Shown here piece after piece: positions 5,540-6,400 of a DNA stretch of 6,400 nt (within the stretch, counting starts at the first letter, position 1; each line of letters opens with the position of its first letter). The notes beneath the pieces are model-generated. The model ran no database searches. It was not told the origin of the DNA and was given only the letters and a program-made list of their open reading frames with translations. A program made the translations under genes and the position numbers. Source of the DNA: an uncultured Eubacteriales bacterium (lineage in GTDB: Bacteria > Bacillota_A > Clostridia > Christensenellales > Aristaeellaceae); NCBI GenBank assembly GCA_900553645.1, contig USEE01000084.1:1-6400 (forward strand). Direction: 5' to 3'.

Positions 5540-5554
5540 ATTGCGTGTCGCAAT
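5540..5554. promoter_or_regulatory. Operator-like palindrome between divergent promoters
   Basis: ATTGCG-TGT-CGCAAT is a perfect 6+6 bp dyad. A further half-site-like ATGCGACA lies at 5526-5533. The site is 28 bp upstream of the gpsA-like -35 and about 20-40 bp upstream of the possible -35 elements of the DUF308 gene, a position suitable for a regulator of either. No regulator gene is in the window, so the binding protein is unknown. Confidence 0.4.
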
Positions 5555-5573
5555 TTTAGGCAAATCTTCGTTT

Positions 5574-5609
5574 TTGTGTATTTTATTGGGAGCGGATATA
5601 GTGTATAAT
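5574..5609 (+). promoter_or_regulatory. Candidate promoter(s) for the DUF308 gene
   Basis: Two overlapping candidates are visible: TTGTGT (5574-5579), 17 bp, TATAGT (5597-5602); and a perfect -10 TATAAT (5604-5609) with a poor -35 TTTTAT (5581-5586) at 17 bp. The second would start near 5616, 30 bp before the gene. Confidence 0.5.
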
Positions 5610-5645
5610 ATCTTGAAACCAAGTGGAGACAAGGAGGTATTCTGT

Positions 5646-6203
5646 ATGAACCTTAAAAATATCCGCAATACTATGATAGGCTCGGCGGCGATCAGCATCG
5701 TGCTGGGTCTGATAATGCTGTTCTTCCCGCAAATTACGTCGATTGCCGTGTGCATCATGTTCGGTATAACGCTGACATTATGCGGCCTGGTCAAGATCGT
5801 GGAATACTTTTCTAAGATCGATCTGGGATATATGTTCCGCTTTGACCTGATAATGGGCATTGTACAGTTGGTAGTCGGCATACTGCTTCTGTGCCATCCG
5901 GGCGCGATAATGGTTGCGATACCGGTCGTGCTGGGCATATCGCTGCTGATAGCCAGCGTGCTCAAGGCACAGCTCGCGATCGACATAAAGCGCATGGGCT
6001 ACGGCAAGTGGTGGGTAAGTATGCTGGGCGCTGTGCTGGGCGTGGTGCTGGCAATCATGATAATGAGCAATCCGTTCGAGGGCACGACCGCCGTGTTCAT
6101 GGTGATAGGCATATCGTATGTGGTTGATGGTCTGCTCGATCTGTACACGATACTGCGCGTGTCCAAGGCCGTGTCTGAGTTCCGCAAGAATTTTCAATAC
6201 TAA
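5646..6203 (+). CDS. DUF308 / HdeD-like integral membrane protein
   Basis: 185 residues, nearly all membrane. Six hydrophobic segments at about 10-28, 32-53, 66-83, 87-108, 123-140 and 146-169 fall into three similar helical hairpins, each turning at a proline: LGLIMLFFPQI, VGILLLCHPGA and LAIMIMSNPFE. This threefold repeat is the DUF308 pattern, whose best known member is E. coli HdeD, linked to acid resistance at high cell density; the molecular role is unknown and need not be the same here. Charged loops (KIVEYFSKID, KRMGYGKWW) and a basic tail (RVSKAVSEFRKNFQY) face the cytoplasm by the positive-inside rule. Start ATG 5646 is 7 bp after the excellent AAGGAGGT (5631-5638); the open frame extends upstream to 5505 but through promoter sequence. 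ftsH begins 56 bp downstream with no clear terminator between. Confidence 0.85.
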   Translation: MNLKNIRNTMIGSAAISIVLGLIMLFFPQITSIAVCIMFGITLTLCGLVKIVEYFSKIDLGYMFRFDLIMGIVQLVVGILLLCHPGAIMVAIPVVLGISLLIASVLKAQLAIDIKRMGYGKWWVSMLGAVLGVVLAIMIMSNPFEGTTAVFMVIGISYVVDGLLDLYTILRVSKAVSEFRKNFQY

Positions 6204-6213
6204 TTCCCGATAG

Positions 6214-6231
6214 CAGGCATTTAACAGCCTG
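6214..6231 (+). other. Weak hairpin between the DUF308 gene and ftsH
   Basis: CAGGC (6214-6218) pairs with GCCTG (6227-6231) around an 8-nt loop. It is followed by AAATTGG, not a T-tract, so it is unlikely to terminate; read-through into ftsH is plausible. Confidence 0.3.
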
Positions 6232-6245
6232 AAATTGGTAAGCAA

Positions 6246-6262
6246 AAGGGGGAAGGACTTTG
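6246..6262 (+). promoter_or_regulatory. Ribosome binding site and TTG start codon of ftsH
   Basis: AAGGGGG (6246-6252) lies 7 bp before TTG at 6260. An in-frame TAA at 6239-6241 excludes any start further upstream, and the next ATG in frame (6320) is inside the membrane helix, so TTG must be the start. Confidence 0.8.
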
Positions 6263-6400
6263 AAGGTAGAAAATAACAACCGCAACAGAAAGCCGCTGAT
6301 ATATTATTGCATAATTACAATGATTATCACGCTGCTGCTCAACGCATTTCTGTTCCCGCGCATATTGGAGGCGCAGGTTACTGAAGTAACCTACAACGAC
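6260..6400 (+). CDS. ftsH: ATP-dependent membrane zinc protease FtsH, N-terminal 47 residues (3' end outside window)
   Basis: The fragment starts with a polar basic stretch (KVENNNRNRKP), then one hydrophobic segment (about 13-32) ending in AFLFPRIL, followed by EAQVTEVTYND. This is the usual N-terminus of clostridial FtsH: a short cytoplasmic tail, first membrane helix, then the start of the small extracytoplasmic domain with its VTEVTYNDF-like strand. The AAA ATPase and HEXXH protease domains lie outside the window. FtsH is a membrane-anchored hexamer that degrades misassembled membrane proteins and selected cytoplasmic regulators. In many Bacillota it follows tilS and hpt; here it follows a DUF308 membrane protein gene. 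The assignment rests on 47 residues but the match in order and sequence style is good. Confidence 0.78.
   Translation, partial: MKVENNNRNRKPLIYYCIITMIITLLLNAFLFPRILEAQVTEVTYND

Noticed and set aside
5505..5645. 47-residue N-terminal extension of the DUF308 protein
   Set aside because: It would run through promoter elements and the palindrome. AAGGAGGT at 5631 fits ATG 5646, and the extension does not fit the DUF308 start.
6214..6231. Terminator between the DUF308 gene and ftsH
   Set aside because: The stem is only 5 bp and no T-tract follows.

Overview
The window reads as a stretch of chromosome from an anaerobic Bacillota bacterium, most likely a gut-associated clostridium with a GC-rich genome. 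The evidence is the strong AAGGAGG-type ribosome binding sites, SigA-like promoters, a peptidase T, an FtsH N-terminus of clostridial type, and two glycosidases for plant or host glycans. Order and genus cannot be fixed from the sequence. Coding is dense, and the ATA isoleucine codon is used heavily despite the high GC content.

Layout: (1) 1-1053, the 3' end of a GH27 alpha-galactosidase gene, followed 4 bp later by a 73-codon Cys-rich (CxxC/CxxC) protein gene and closed by a rho-independent terminator. (2) 1147-1629, a promoter and a small two-helix membrane protein with a C-terminal zinc ribbon. (3) 1675-1837, a 159-bp MITE-like element with 13-bp perfect terminal inverted repeats, flanked by TA on both sides. 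(4) 1864-2925, a DUF2961/GH172-type glycosidase whose ribosome binding site starts about 10 bp past the right flank of that element. (5) 2939-4285, pepT with its own promoter and a strong terminator. (6) 4286-4398, a convergent gap holding a near-identical 17-bp direct repeat, one copy of which is a dyad. (7) 4399-5433, minus strand, a divergent member of the GpsA (NAD(P)-dependent glycerol-3-phosphate dehydrogenase) family with a very good promoter. (8) 5434-5645, a divergent intergenic region with promoters in both directions and an operator-like palindrome. (9) 5646-6203, a six-helix DUF308/HdeD-like membrane protein. (10) 6260-6400, the first 47 codons of ftsH, starting at TTG and cut by the window end.

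The genes do not form one obvious pathway. GH27 and GH172 both point to oligosaccharide breakdown, GH172 inside the cell. PepT finishes peptide breakdown in the cytoplasm. The DUF308 protein and FtsH are both membrane proteins, possibly co-transcribed. I found no phage, CRISPR, toxin-antitoxin or defence genes and no tRNA or rRNA. The most unusual features are the MITE-like element, the two intergenic repeat or palindrome sites, the divergent GpsA paralogue and the ATA codon bias.
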